From NCBI RefSeq assembly GCF_024345975.1, contig NZ_JAGQCD010000014.1, forward strand, positions 1 to 64,000: DNA of 64,000 nucleotides, read 5' to 3'. Below are positions 51,986 to 60,529 of this stretch, piece after piece. Source of the DNA: Cyanobium sp. Cruz-8D1. GTDB taxonomy: Bacteria; Cyanobacteriota; Cyanobacteriia; PCC-6307; Cyanobiaceae. The translations under genes and the position numbers were made by a program. Below the pieces are notes generated by a model that saw only the letters and a program-made list of their open reading frames with translations, was not told the origin of the DNA and searched no databases. The number at the start of each line of letters is the position of its first letter. Within the stretch, counting starts at the first letter, position 1.

Positions 51986-52681
51986 GTGAGCGCTGCTCTC
52001 ACCGTCGCTGACAGCAAGCGTGCCTTCCATGGCGCCTTCCCCCATGTCATCGGTCCCCTCTACCGGCGCATGGTCGACGAATTGCTGGTGGAACTCCATT
52101 TGCTGAGCCGCCAGAAGGGCTTCCAGGGGGATCCCCTCTTTGCCGTTGGACTCGTTCAGGTGTTTGACGGCTTTGCCCGCGGCTATCGCCCCGAGGAGCA
52201 GAAGCGGCCCCTGTTTGAAGCCCTGTGCGCCTCCTCCGGCTTCGACGGCCCCGACCTGCGCCGCCAGAGCGGCGATGCCCTGGCCGCCATGGGGCGCCAC
52301 AGCCAGCAGGAGGTGCGCCAATGGATCGAAGCGCAGGGGGAGGGGGCGCCAGCCCCGGTGGCCACGGCCCTGGCCAGCATCCGCCGGCCTGATTTCCACT
52401 ACTCCCGCCTGATGGCGGTCGGCCTGCTGGCCCTGCTGGAGCAGGCCCTCGCCGACGACGCCATGGAACCCCAGGCCCTGCGGCAGCTCGCCCACGAGAT
52501 CGGTGCGTCGATCGGTCTGCTGCGGGACCGGCTCGACAAGGACCTTTCGCTTTACGCGAGCAACCTCGAAAAGATGACCATGGCCGTCGAGCTCATGGAG
52601 GAAACCGTCGCCGCCGAACGGCGACGGCGCGAACGGCAGCAGATCACGGGATCACCCGAAGGCGTCCCTTCAGCCAGCTGA
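51986..52681 (+). CDS. thf1: thylakoid formation protein Thf1/Psb29
   Basis: From GTG 51986 ([20 protein letters not shown]) the product is 231 residues of Thf1/Psb29. Further family parts are [40 protein letters not shown] and [20 protein letters not shown]; the C-terminus is a long coiled coil. Psb29 supports photosystem II repair by stabilising FtsH complexes, so its position one gene away from ftsH is fitting. The 3' end overlaps the convergent gene at 52644 by 38 bases. Confidence 0.9.
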   Translation: MSAALTVADSKRAFHGAFPHVIGPLYRRMVDELLVELHLLSRQKGFQGDPLFAVGLVQVFDGFARGYRPEEQKRPLFEALCASSGFDGPDLRRQSGDALAAMGRHSQQEVRQWIEAQGEGAPAPVATALASIRRPDFHYSRLMAVGLLALLEQALADDAMEPQALRQLAHEIGASIGLLRDRLDKDLSLYASNLEKMTMAVELMEETVAAERRRRERQQITGSPEGVPSAS

Positions 52682-54026
52682 CCCCAGCGCCGCCGGGGGC
52701 GGCTTCCATCGCGAGCTGGTCGGCGCGGCGCACCAGCTCCGGCAAGGGTTCGGGCAACAGGCCCAGCTGATCCAGGCCCTGGGGGCGGACCCGCAACCAC
52801 AGTGCACCGGAGGCGGGGGCCTGCTCCCCTGCGGTGGCCATTCTCTGCAAGCGGGCCGGCACCGGGCCGAGGAACAACAGCAACTGGGGCGCGGGGCCGG
52901 TGTCTCCGACCCAGCGCCAGCCCCCCAGCACGACGCCATCCTCCCGGCGCCAGGTGGCCGCCTGGGCCTGGGACGGTCCGCCGCCAGGCACGTCCTGAAG
53001 GGCCTGGGCCTGCAGGGAGCGGGCCAGGCCGAGCAACAGCTGGCGCCAGGCCTGGCGGTCGGGCCCCACCGCCACCTGGAGCTCGAGCGAGGCCTGGAAG
53101 GGGCCACTGGCCTGGGGCTGCAGCCTCAGACGGAAGGGGGATCGGCGCAGCAGGGCCAGACCCTTGGTGTCGATGCCGTAGCGCGCCGCCAGGGGATCCC
53201 GGATCAGCTGGCGTGCCAACAGGCCACGGAACAGCTGCTCCAGGGAGGAGCCCTGCAGTTCCAGCAGCAGGTCGGCCGCCAGAGGCGGCAGAGACGAGGC
53301 CGGGGCTTCCGGAGCCCGAACCGATGGCCCGGGACCTACCGCAGCGGCACGGTCGGTGGCTTCGCCCCGCCAGCGCAGCGCGGAGTCCTGCAGCGACAGG
53401 GAGAGGCAGCCCTCCTGGTAGGCCTCCAGCAGCGGGGCCAGGGGGCCCACCAGGGCACCGAGGCCGGATGGATTCCAGAACACCCCCTGGCCGCTTTCCA
53501 GTCGCGGCAGACAGGCGCTGTACAACCCACGCCCGGCCCGCTGATCCGGCCGCAACTGGTCCTGGAGCAGGCGCCGGGACAGCGGATCCGGAGCCACCAC
53601 CAGCAGGTTCCCCACCCGCAGGGCGTTGGCGGGCAAGGGGCGCGTGAATCCACCAGCGGCGCTGTCCTGCACCGCCAGGAAGGCCCCCCCATCGGCATGG
53701 GGCCCCCAGAACTGCCACCAGATGCGCCGTTGCTCTCGCCAGAGCCGGGTGGCCGGAGCTGCCCCGAAGCGTTCCTGCCAGAGGGCCGGCACGGGCCTCT
53801 CCGGACTGGCCGGAAAACTCTGCAGCAGGCTGCTGACCGCCATCAGTTGCTCCAGCCCCTGGGCCCGCGGCCTGGGCCAGCGCCACAGGAACAGGCTCGG
53901 CAGCAGGAGCAACAACAGCAGCGTGGCCGTGGTGGCCGGCAGCGGAGGCAGCGCCAGTGGCTGGGACAACCTCGCCTGGGCCGGTGCCAGCAGCGAACGT
54001 CGCAGACGATCGAACGGACGGCTCAT
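52644..54026 (-). CDS. membrane-anchored hypothetical protein (DUF3352-like)
   Basis: From ATG 54026 (MSRPFDRLRRSLLAPAQ) this gives 460 residues. One N-terminal membrane helix (ATLLLLLLLPSLFLWRW, ~residues 33-50) precedes a large Trp/Gln/Leu-rich region with WWQFWGPHADGGAFLAVQDS, LLQDQLRPDQRAG, LELQGSSLEQLFRGLLARQL and LLLFLGPVPARLQRM. The layout resembles cyanobacterial DUF3352-type proteins but I am not certain. It probably faces the periplasm or lumen. It overlaps thf1 tail to tail by 38 bases. Confidence 0.5.
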   Translation of the reverse strand: MSRPFDRLRRSLLAPAQARLSQPLALPPLPATTATLLLLLLLPSLFLWRWPRPRAQGLEQLMAVSSLLQSFPASPERPVPALWQERFGAAPATRLWREQRRIWWQFWGPHADGGAFLAVQDSAAGGFTRPLPANALRVGNLLVVAPDPLSRRLLQDQLRPDQRAGRGLYSACLPRLESGQGVFWNPSGLGALVGPLAPLLEAYQEGCLSLSLQDSALRWRGEATDRAAAVGPGPSVRAPEAPASSLPPLAADLLLELQGSSLEQLFRGLLARQLIRDPLAARYGIDTKGLALLRRSPFRLRLQPQASGPFQASLELQVAVGPDRQAWRQLLLGLARSLQAQALQDVPGGGPSQAQAATWRREDGVVLGGWRWVGDTGPAPQLLLFLGPVPARLQRMATAGEQAPASGALWLRVRPQGLDQLGLLPEPLPELVRRADQLAMEAAPGGAGVSWLKGRLRVIP

Positions 54027-54120
54027 GGAAACGCCGACAAGGTTCGGCCTCGGTGGGTGATGCGTTGCCCCCTGATCCCCAGGCCGGTCACGGGCCGCTG
54101 CCCCGGGCCAGCGGAGGGGC

Positions 54121-54288
54121 TCAGGGGCGGGGGCGCGCTTCGGTCGAGCGACGGCGGCGCTTGTCACGCCATTCGACGGTGGACAGGTAGATGACGCCGA
54201 CGCTCACAAACAGGAGCAGAGCGGAGGCCAGACCCGCCAGCAGGGTGGTGGTGGGGAAGGCCAGATCAGAAACCGATGCTGTTGTCAC
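54121..54288 (-). CDS. small single-helix membrane protein downstream of petN
   Basis: A 55-residue reading from a GTG at 54288 inside the last codons of petN. It gives one hydrophobic helix ([20 protein letters not shown]) followed by [14 protein letters not shown], a positive anchor, and a short polar tail. No ATG exists downstream of petN in this frame, so the start is uncertain. Small membrane proteins with the end '[12 protein letters not shown]' are conserved near petN in picocyanobacteria as I recall. A role at b6f or photosystems is possible but unproven. Confidence 0.5.
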   Translation of the reverse strand: MTTASVSDLAFPTTTLLAGLASALLLFVSVGVIYLSTVEWRDKRRRRSTEARPRP

Positions 54289-54367
54289 CGTTGCGGCCCC
54301 ACACCACCATGGCGATCGAGAAGGTGAAGATGGCCGCCAGGGCGGACCAACCAAGGGTGATCAGCAT
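54266..54367 (-). CDS. petN: cytochrome b6f complex subunit 8 (PetN)
   Basis: On the reverse strand ATG 54367 opens a 33-codon frame ending TGA 54266: [17 protein letters not shown], then [16 protein letters not shown]. This is the full, unmistakable PetN sequence with its single helix and the conserved VVWGRNG end. PetN is an essential small subunit of the thylakoid cytochrome b6f complex. It lies at the head of a short transcript with the small membrane protein gene and is divergent from clpS. Confidence 0.95.
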   Translation of the reverse strand: MLITLGWSALAAIFTFSIAMVVWGRNGDNSIGF

Positions 54368-54430
54368 CGAGCCCGATACAAGGGTGGGTGCATGTTACCT
54401 ACGCTGGTGACCGGCAGCCGCGGAAGGCCC

Positions 54431-54724
54431 ATGGTCGTCGCACCATCCAGAAGTCCCTCTCAGGCAGGCCAGCGCCTCCAGGAGCGCTACCCCAACGTGA
54501 ACGTCATCGTCCTCGACGACGACGTCAACACCTTTCAGCACGTGGTGGAGGCCCTCGTACGGCACCTGCCCGGCATGCAACCCGACCAGGCCTGGGATCT
54601 GGCCCACAGGATCGATCGGGAGGGATCGGCGGTGGTCTGGAGCGGCCCCTTGGAGCAGGGGGAGCTCTACCACCAGCTACTCAGCGCCGAAGGGCTGACC
54701 ATGGCACCCCTGGGCCCGGGCTGA
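54431..54724 (+). CDS. clpS: ClpS-family N-end-rule adaptor (ClpS2 type)
   Basis: From ATG 54431 the product is 97 residues; an ATG at 54392 adds 13 more. The core NVNVIVLDDDVNTFQHVVEA with LVRHLPGMQPDQAWDLAHRI and a C-terminal LEQGELYHQLLSAEGL is the ClpS fold; 'DDDVNTFQHV' holds the N-degron pocket. Cyanobacteria carry two paralogues and this sequence resembles ClpS2, which has its own substrate preference. It delivers substrates to ClpC-ClpP. Confidence 0.85.
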   Translation: MVVAPSRSPSQAGQRLQERYPNVNVIVLDDDVNTFQHVVEALVRHLPGMQPDQAWDLAHRIDREGSAVVWSGPLEQGELYHQLLSAEGLTMAPLGPG

Positions 54725-54733
54725 GGAACGGCC

Positions 54734-55009
54734 ATGGCCCGGCTTGTGATCACCCACAGCACCTACGTGGAGGGCCTCATCCCGCTGCTGCGGCGGCTGG
54801 CCACCGTGCCGGACATCGACACGATCACGCCGGCGGTGATCGCTCGGGTGAGGGGCCGCAGCATCGGGTTGCGGCTGCGGGTGTCGAGCCCGATCACCGG
54901 GGGCCACAAGCTGCTGGCCCGCAGGGGCAGCACGGCTCAGGAAGTCTTTGTGGTCACGCGCCTGAGCCGGGATCAGCTGCAGGAGGCACTGGATCGGCTG
55001 ACGAACTGA
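54734..55009 (+). CDS. DUF2103 protein
   Basis: A 91-residue protein beginning MARLVITHSTYVEGLIPLL and containing ITPAVIARVRGRSIGLRLRV and TGGHKLLARRGSTAQEVFVV. This matches DUF2103, a small basic cyanobacterial/archaeal family annotated as predicted metal-binding, without proven function. It is 10 bases after clpS, probably in the same transcript. Its end overlaps the convergent gene at 54954 by 56 bases. Confidence 0.75.
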   Translation: MARLVITHSTYVEGLIPLLRRLATVPDIDTITPAVIARVRGRSIGLRLRVSSPITGGHKLLARRGSTAQEVFVVTRLSRDQLQEALDRLTN

Positions 55010-55430
55010 GCAGGCTGGTGGGGGCGGCCCGCTCGTAGACCGCGGGGGTGCCGAAGCGGCCATAGGCGCCACCCTCCCGGAACCAGCTCGCCCCTTCCAC
55101 CTCCTGCAGATCGTGGGGGCGCAGCCCCCAGCGTCGCTCGAGATAGGCCGCCGCTGCCACCGCATCGAAACGGGGTTGGCCGCAGGCCACCACCGCCAGA
55201 GCCAGGACCCGGACCCTCAGGGCACCGGCCGGACTCTCCTGGATCTCCTCCTCCAACAGAAACGTGAGAAAGTCGCCCTGGGGCTCGGCTTCCAGGGGGT
55301 ATTTCTGCAGATAGAGCGCCCGGGCACGGGGAAAGACGGGGCCCGGGGCGCGGGCGAGCAGACGCTCGAAAGACGACTGGAAACTTGGAAGCTCGCTGAT
55401 CACGGCGGCGATTGGACGCTCCCTCAGCAT
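54954..55430 (-). CDS. hypothetical protein, convergent overlap with the DUF2103 gene
   Basis: A 158-residue protein with AVISELPSFQSSFERLLARA, FPRARALYLQKYPLEAEPQG, FLTFLLEEEIQESPAG and YLERRWGLRPHDLQEVEGAS. The ordered helical composition argues for a real gene, though I do not know the family. The last ~20 residues are low-complexity Pro/Ser and lie in the 56-base overlap. It starts about 20 bases from the divergent nitroreductase gene. Confidence 0.5.
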   Translation of the reverse strand: MLRERPIAAVISELPSFQSSFERLLARAPGPVFPRARALYLQKYPLEAEPQGDFLTFLLEEEIQESPAGALRVRVLALAVVACGQPRFDAVAAAAYLERRWGLRPHDLQEVEGASWFREGGAYGRFGTPAVYERAAPTSLLSSSADPVPPAADPGSGA

Positions 55431-55450
55431 GCCTGCCTGGTGAGCCCGCC

Positions 55451-56125
55451 ATGATGCGGGTCCCCAGCAACATTCCCGTGGCCTTCACCCCTGAGGACAT
55501 CGCCGGAGCCCTGCGCTGGCGCTATGCCACCAAGAGTTTCAAGGCCGGAGCCAGGATCCCTTCAGCCACCTGGGCTGCCCTGGAGGACGCCCTGGTGCAG
55601 AGCCCTTCCAGCTATGGGCTGCAGCCCTGGAAGTTCCTTGTGATCGAGGACACAGCCCTGCGCTCGTCCCTGAAACCCCACTCCTGGGACCAATCCCAGA
55701 TCACGGACTGCTCCCACCTGGTGGTCTTTCTGGCCCGTCGCACGATTGAGGCGGCCGATCTGGATCGGCTGATCCAGGCCACAGCCGAAGCCAGGGGGCT
55801 GAACCCGGAGCAACTGGCCCCCTACCGGGGAATGATGGAAAAAGATCTGATCCATGGTCCCCGCAGCGCGGTGATCGATCGCTGGGCCAGCAATCAGGTG
55901 TACATCGCCCTCGGCACCTTTCTGACGGCAGCGGCCCTGCTGTCCGTGGACACCTGCCCGATCGAAGGCTTTTCTCCCGCCGACTACGACAGGATTCTCG
56001 AGCTTGAGAGCAGCCCCTACCGGAGCTGCGTGGTCTGTGCAGCGGGCTACCGCGACCCCGAGGACCGCTATGCAGCCCTCGCGAAGGTGCGCTACAAGGC
56101 GGCGGATCTGATCGAGACGATCTGA
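55451..56125 (+). CDS. NAD(P)H-dependent nitroreductase family protein
   Basis: A 224-residue FMN-dependent nitroreductase from ATG 55451. ALRWRYATKSFKAGARIPSA (FMN-binding Arg/Lys), LVQSPSSYGLQPWKFLVIED and LGTFLTAAALLSVDTCPIEG follow the NfsB-type plan; VVCAAGYRDPEDRYA is near the end. Natural substrates are quinones or nitro compounds, unknown here. It ends 25 bases before the 3' end of the 6S RNA, which comes from the other strand. Confidence 0.85.
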   Translation: MMRVPSNIPVAFTPEDIAGALRWRYATKSFKAGARIPSATWAALEDALVQSPSSYGLQPWKFLVIEDTALRSSLKPHSWDQSQITDCSHLVVFLARRTIEAADLDRLIQATAEARGLNPEQLAPYRGMMEKDLIHGPRSAVIDRWASNQVYIALGTFLTAAALLSVDTCPIEGFSPADYDRILELESSPYRSCVVCAAGYRDPEDRYAALAKVRYKAADLIETI

Positions 56126-56147
56126 TCAAAGCCGGTTGTCCAGTCAG

Positions 56148-56340
56148 AAAGGGGTGGACCGCCGTGCCGTCTTGCCCCAGTGTTCGACCTGGATGAACCA
56201 GGTGGGGAGTCAGGGGCGGGGCTTCGTTTCCGGCCGTGAGGCCGGTATACGTTGCCGTCGCTGAAGACTCCCCGCGTCGAAAGGGAGTCAGATCAGAAAA
56301 CTGTGAAAGGCAGTCACCAACACAGCAGTCCAACCCCATC
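56148..56340 (-). ncRNA. ssaA: 6S RNA (ssaA)
   Basis: Directly after the purK stop, the reverse strand can fold as 6S RNA. The closing stem pairs GGGGTTGGACTGCTGTG (56337 to 56321) with CACGGCGGTCCACCCC (56166 to 56151), with one bulge and two G-T pairs. Next come a large open region, an upper stem GACTCCCC/GGGGAGTC (56273-56266 with 56211-56204) and an apical hairpin CCGGCCTCACGGCCGG (56245-56230). The length of about 187 bases and the location next to purK agree with known cyanobacterial 6S RNA genes. 6S RNA binds sigma-70-type RNA polymerase as a promoter mimic. Confidence 0.75.
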
Positions 56341-57618
56341 CTAAGAGGGTTCGTCTGGCAGCGGCCAGATGGCCCGCACCTCCGCCAGCCGGCGCTGTTT
56401 CTCCAGCTCACGCTCGGCGTCGTTTCGGCCTTCGAGCAGCAGGGTGAGGTGGCCCAGCTTGCGGCCGGTCCCACCGCCTTGCTTGCCGTACCAGTGCAGC
56501 TGGGAACCGGGAAGCGCCTCAAGGGCGCGGCGCCGTTCCAGCTGGTCGGCATCGCCACCCTCCGGCGCGAGCAGGTTGACCATCAAGGCACCCGGGACCA
56601 CGGCGTCGGTGGCGCCCATCGGCAGCCCGGCGACGATGCGCACCTGCTGGGAGAACTGGCTGGTCTGGCAAGCCTCGATCGTCAGGTGGCCGGAGTTGTG
56701 GGTGCGGGGGGCCAGCTCGTTGACCTGCAGACCCGAGGGGCCGTAAAAGAACTCGATCGACAGCACGCCCACATAGTCGAGGGCGGTGAGCAGGGAAACG
56801 GCCACGTTGCGGGCGAACACCTCGACCCGGTGATCCACCGGCGCGGGGAAGAGCACCCAGTCGCAGACGCGGCGGTGCTGGTGTGTCTGGACCAATGGAA
56901 AGCAAGCCACCGAGCCATGACGGTCGCGGCAGGCCACCAGCGCCAGCTCCTGCTCGAAGCGCACCAGCTCCTCGAGGATCCAGTCTTTGGGGTCGACGGT
57001 GGCTAGCAGACGCTTCAGCGCAGCCAGATCGACCAGGGGAATCGTGCCCCGGCCGTCGTAGCCCCCGCGGCTGGCCTTGGCCATCATTGGAAAGCTGAAG
57101 CCCTCGGGAAGGCAGGGAGCGGCAGGGGATCGCAGGGGGAGCGGCAGGCTCGCCGGCACGGAGGCCTGTCCCCCATCCACGGCCGTGGGCGTGGCGGGGT
57201 GGAGGACGTCGGCCAGGGGGAACCAACGGGGAGACGGCAGGTGCAGGTCGGCCAGAAGGCGCCGCTGGCCCTCCTTGCTGACGAGGGGTTGCAGGGCCTC
57301 GAGTCCCGGCAGGAACTGGAGGCCAGGACCCTCAAGCGCCTGCAGGGCCTCGAGGGGAATCCACTCGTTTTCAAAGCTGATGGCGTGGCAGCGGCTGGCC
57401 AGCTCCCGGGTGGCGGCCACGTCATCGACGGGGGCCAGGACCACACTGGCCGCCTCGCGGGTGGCCGGATCGTCGGCGCCGGGGGTCTGCACATGCAGGG
57501 CGACGCCAAGCTCCCGGGCGGCCTGGGCCAGCATCCAGGCCAGCTGGCCGCCCCCCACGATGCCGATGGCATCGATCGCAGGGGGGCTGGCCTGGGGATC
57601 GGGGTCAGGGATGGTCTG
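56341..57618 (-). CDS. purK: 5-(carboxyamino)imidazole ribonucleotide synthase PurK
   Basis: An ATP-grasp enzyme of 425 residues from a GTG at 57618; the frame opens at TTG 57669. Motifs are IGIVGGGQLAWMLAQAAREL, FENEWIPLEALQALEGPGLQ, MMAKASRGGYDGRGTIPL (ATP grasp), LSIEFFYGPSGLQVNELAPR and THNSGHLTIEACQTSQFSQQ. PurK makes N5-carboxyaminoimidazole ribonucleotide in purine synthesis. An insert of about 35 residues rich in Pro/Ala near residue 170 is unusual. The 6S RNA follows directly. Confidence 0.9.
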   Translation of the reverse strand, partial: QTIPDPDPQASPPAIDAIGIVGGGQLAWMLAQAARELGVALHVQTPGADDPATREAASVVLAPVDDVAATRELASRCHAISFENEWIPLEALQALEGPGLQFLPGLEALQPLVSKEGQRRLLADLHLPSPRWFPLADVLHPATPTAVDGGQASVPASLPLPLRSPAAPCLPEGFSFPMMAKASRGGYDGRGTIPLVDLAALKRLLATVDPKDWILEELVRFEQELALVACRDRHGSVACFPLVQTHQHRRVCDWVLFPAPVDHRVEVFARNVAVSLLTALDYVGVLSIEFFYGPSGLQVNELAPRTHNSGHLTIEACQTSQFSQQVRIVAGLPMGATDAVVPGALMVNLLAPEGGDADQLERRRALEALPGSQLHWYGKQGGGTGRKLGHLTLLLEGRNDAERELEKQRRLAEVRAIWPLPDEPS

Positions 57619-57696
57619 CACCCTGGAAGGTTGTTCGAACCGTGGTCCAGCCTGCCACCAGGGCGTCAACCCCCAACCTCAGAGCCGGGAGGGTCC

Positions 57697-58593
57697 TCAC
57701 TGCAGAGGGTTCTCGGCGGCGAAGGCGTAGCGGATCAGGCTGAGCAGCAGCACGATCAGAAAGAGGGCCAACCCCACCGTGCAGGCATAGCTGATCTCCA
57801 GCTCCGAAAAGGCCTGGTCGTAGACGTAGTAGACGATGGTGCGGGTGCTGTCCGCCGGCCCCCCCTGGGTCATCAGGTACACCTCCTCAAACACCTTGGT
57901 GGCTCCGATGGCGGAAATCACCGCCACCAGCGTGATGTAGGGCCTCAGCAGGGGCAAGGTGATGTCGAGGTGGCGACGCCAACCCTCGCTGCCGTCGAGA
58001 GCCGCCGCCTCGTAGAGATCGGCGGAGATTCCCTGCAGGCCGGCCACGAAGATGACCATGTAGTAGCCGAGCCCCTTCCAGAGGGTCACGAGCATCACCG
58101 AGGGCAGGGCCAGGCCAGTGGAGGTGAGAAAGCCGATCGGCGTGAAGCGATCACCCAGCAGGGCCCCGAGCCAGCCATTGACCAGCCCGTTTTCCGCATA
58201 GAGCCAGCGGAAGGCAATCGCTGCCACCACCAGGGACACCAGGACCGGGGTGTAGAAGGCGCCGCGAAACCAGTGGATACCAGGCAGCTGGCGGTTGACC
58301 AACACCGCCAAACCAAGGGCACCGAGGACGATCGGCGGCACCACCCCCACCAGATAGAGGAAGGTGGTGCCGGTCACCCGCAGCAGCATCGGATCGGCCA
58401 CCAGCCGGCGGAAGTTGGCCAGGCCCACGAAGGTGAGCGGCTCGCTCACATCCAGCCCCGTGCGGGTGAAGCTGATCACCAGGGCCATGGCTGCCGGGAT
58501 CAGCACCGACACGGCCAGCAGCAGCAGGGCGGGGACCAGAAACGCCCAGGCGGAGCGGCTGGACACAGGCGCAGAAGGGATGGGTGTGGCCAT
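57697..58593 (-). CDS. ABC sugar transporter permease (MalF type), stand-alone
   Basis: From ATG 58593 ([12 protein letters not shown]) this gives 298 residues and six helices; the EAA loop is DLYEAAALDGSEGWRRHLDI and the last part GGPADSTRTIVYYVYDQAFS matches the UgpA/LacF class. No binding protein, second permease or ATPase is adjacent, so it may work with a partner elsewhere. The cluster at 31721-35710 has its own complete set. It is divergent from recQ by 83 bases. Confidence 0.8.
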   Translation of the reverse strand: MATPIPSAPVSSRSAWAFLVPALLLLAVSVLIPAAMALVISFTRTGLDVSEPLTFVGLANFRRLVADPMLLRVTGTTFLYLVGVVPPIVLGALGLAVLVNRQLPGIHWFRGAFYTPVLVSLVVAAIAFRWLYAENGLVNGWLGALLGDRFTPIGFLTSTGLALPSVMLVTLWKGLGYYMVIFVAGLQGISADLYEAAALDGSEGWRRHLDITLPLLRPYITLVAVISAIGATKVFEEVYLMTQGGPADSTRTIVYYVYDQAFSELEISYACTVGLALFLIVLLLSLIRYAFAAENPLQ

Positions 58594-58675
58594 GGGTGCA
58601 TCCTGCCGGACGTGGAGCGTTGCACAATCGGCATCGAGGCTGGAGACCACCGATGCGGTTCGATCCGCCATTCCG

Positions 58676-60502
58676 ATGACGGACAACCCGAAGCAGGTGC
58701 TGCGTGAGGTGTTCGGCTACGACGCCTTCCGCGGTCCCCAGGCCGCCATCGTCGAGCACGTCTGTGCGGGAGGCTCGGCCCTGGTGCTGATGCCCACCGG
58801 AGGCGGCAAATCGCTTTGCTACCAGATCCCGGCGCTCTGCCGGCCGGGAACGGCGGTCGTGGTGTCACCGCTGATCGCCCTGATGCAGGACCAGGTCGGT
58901 GCCCTGCGGCAGGCGGGCGTACGGGCGGCCGCCCTGCATTCGGCCGAGAGCAGCGACGCGGCGGCGGCCACCTGGCGCGAGCTCCAGGCCGGCCAGCTCG
59001 ATCTGCTCTACGTGTCGCCGGAGCGGCTCCTGGGAGGCGATCTGATCGAGCGCCTGGCGGCGCTGCCCCTGGCCCTGTTCGCCATCGATGAGGCCCACTG
59101 CGTCTCCCAGTGGGGCCATGATTTCCGGCCCGAGTACCTGCAGCTGGCGGTGCTCGCCGAGCGCTTCGCCGCCGTTCCCCGCATCGCCCTGACGGCCACG
59201 GCCGATCCCCGCACCCGGGCCGAGATCGTGGCGCGCCTGAGCCTGGAGCAGGCGGCCACCTTCATCGCCAGCTTCGATCGGCCCAACATCCGCTACCTGC
59301 TGCGCGACAAGAGCGAACCCAAGCGCCAGCTCCTCGAGTTTCTCACCACCCAGCGGGGCCATTCCGGCATCGTCTACGCCCGCTCCCGTAAGCGGGTGGA
59401 CGACGTCGCCGCCGCCCTGAAGGACGCTGGCCACGACGCCCTGCCGTACCACGCCGGGCTCTCACCGGAGCGGCGCAGCGCTGCCCTGGAGCGCTTCCGC
59501 CTTGGCAGCGGCGTGATCGTGGTGGCCACCATCGCCTTTGGCATGGGCATCGACAAGCCGGATGTGCGCTTCGTGGCCCATGTGGACCTGCCCAAGAGCC
59601 TGGAGGCCTACTACCAGGAGACGGGTCGGGCAGGCCGGGATGGCCTGCCCGCCATCGCCTGGATGGTGCATGGTTCCGGGGACGTGCCGCCGCTGCGTCG
59701 CTTCATCGACGACTCCGACGCTGAGCCGGCCCAGAAGCGGATCGAGCACGGCCGCCTCGAAGCTCTGATCGGCTTTGCCGAGGCCTCCAGCTGCCGCCGG
59801 CGCATCCTGCTCAGCTACCTGGGCGAAGCGGACGGCAGCGACTGCGGCAACTGCGACGTCTGCCTGGAGCCGAACCAGGGCGTGGACGTGACCGAACCGG
59901 CCCGCAAAGCCCTCTCCGCCGTCTATCGCACCGGGGGACGCTTCGGCGCCGCCCACCTGGTGGACGTGCTGCTGGGGGGCGAGACAGCCCGGATCCGCAG
60001 CCTCGGCCATGACCAGCTGGGGGTGCATGGGATCGGCAAGGAACTGGACCGGGGTCAGTGGCGCAGCCTGTTCCGCCAACTCACCGCCAGGGGGTACCTG
60101 GTGGCGGCCGCCGACGGCCATGGGGGCCTGCAGTTCGGTGACGACGCCCTGGTGCGACCGCTGCTGCGCGGCGACATCCGCCTGGAGATTCGTCTGCCGG
60201 CGGCGGCGAAGGACCGCCGCGGCGCGGCGGCCGGGGGCGGTGGCGGTGGCGGAGCGACAGTGGCCGACAACGCCGATCCGGGACTCCTGACGGCCCTGAA
60301 GGCCTGGCGGCTGGAGCAGGCGCGCCAGCAAGGGCTGCCGCCCTATGTGGTCTTCCACGACCGCACCCTGATCGCCATCGCCGAATGCCGTCCCACGGCC
60401 CTCGAGGACCTGGCCGGCATCACCGGCATCGGCAGGGCCAAGCTCGCCAGCTATGGCGAAGCGGTGCTGGCGGTGGTGAGGAGCCAGACCGCACCGGCCT
60501 AG
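58676..60502 (+). CDS. recQ: ATP-dependent DNA helicase RecQ
   Basis: A 608-residue helicase from ATG 58676. Motif I is MPTGGGKSLCYQIPALC, motif II (DEAH) is IDEAHCVSQWGHDFRPEY, and motif VI is YQETGRAGRDGLPAIAW. The zinc region has CRRRILLSYLGEADGSDCGN followed by CDVC, then a winged helix and a C-terminal HRDC domain (LKAWRLEQARQQGLPPYVVF). A Gly-rich run before HRDC is a flexible linker. RecQ acts in recombination and stalled-fork repair. Confidence 0.93.
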   Translation: MTDNPKQVLREVFGYDAFRGPQAAIVEHVCAGGSALVLMPTGGGKSLCYQIPALCRPGTAVVVSPLIALMQDQVGALRQAGVRAAALHSAESSDAAAATWRELQAGQLDLLYVSPERLLGGDLIERLAALPLALFAIDEAHCVSQWGHDFRPEYLQLAVLAERFAAVPRIALTATADPRTRAEIVARLSLEQAATFIASFDRPNIRYLLRDKSEPKRQLLEFLTTQRGHSGIVYARSRKRVDDVAAALKDAGHDALPYHAGLSPERRSAALERFRLGSGVIVVATIAFGMGIDKPDVRFVAHVDLPKSLEAYYQETGRAGRDGLPAIAWMVHGSGDVPPLRRFIDDSDAEPAQKRIEHGRLEALIGFAEASSCRRRILLSYLGEADGSDCGNCDVCLEPNQGVDVTEPARKALSAVYRTGGRFGAAHLVDVLLGGETARIRSLGHDQLGVHGIGKELDRGQWRSLFRQLTARGYLVAAADGHGGLQFGDDALVRPLLRGDIRLEIRLPAAAKDRRGAAAGGGGGGGATVADNADPGLLTALKAWRLEQARQQGLPPYVVFHDRTLIAIAECRPTALEDLAGITGIGRAKLASYGEAVLAVVRSQTAPA

Positions 60503-60529
60503 CCTCAGTCCACCCTTGATCAGCCGTCC

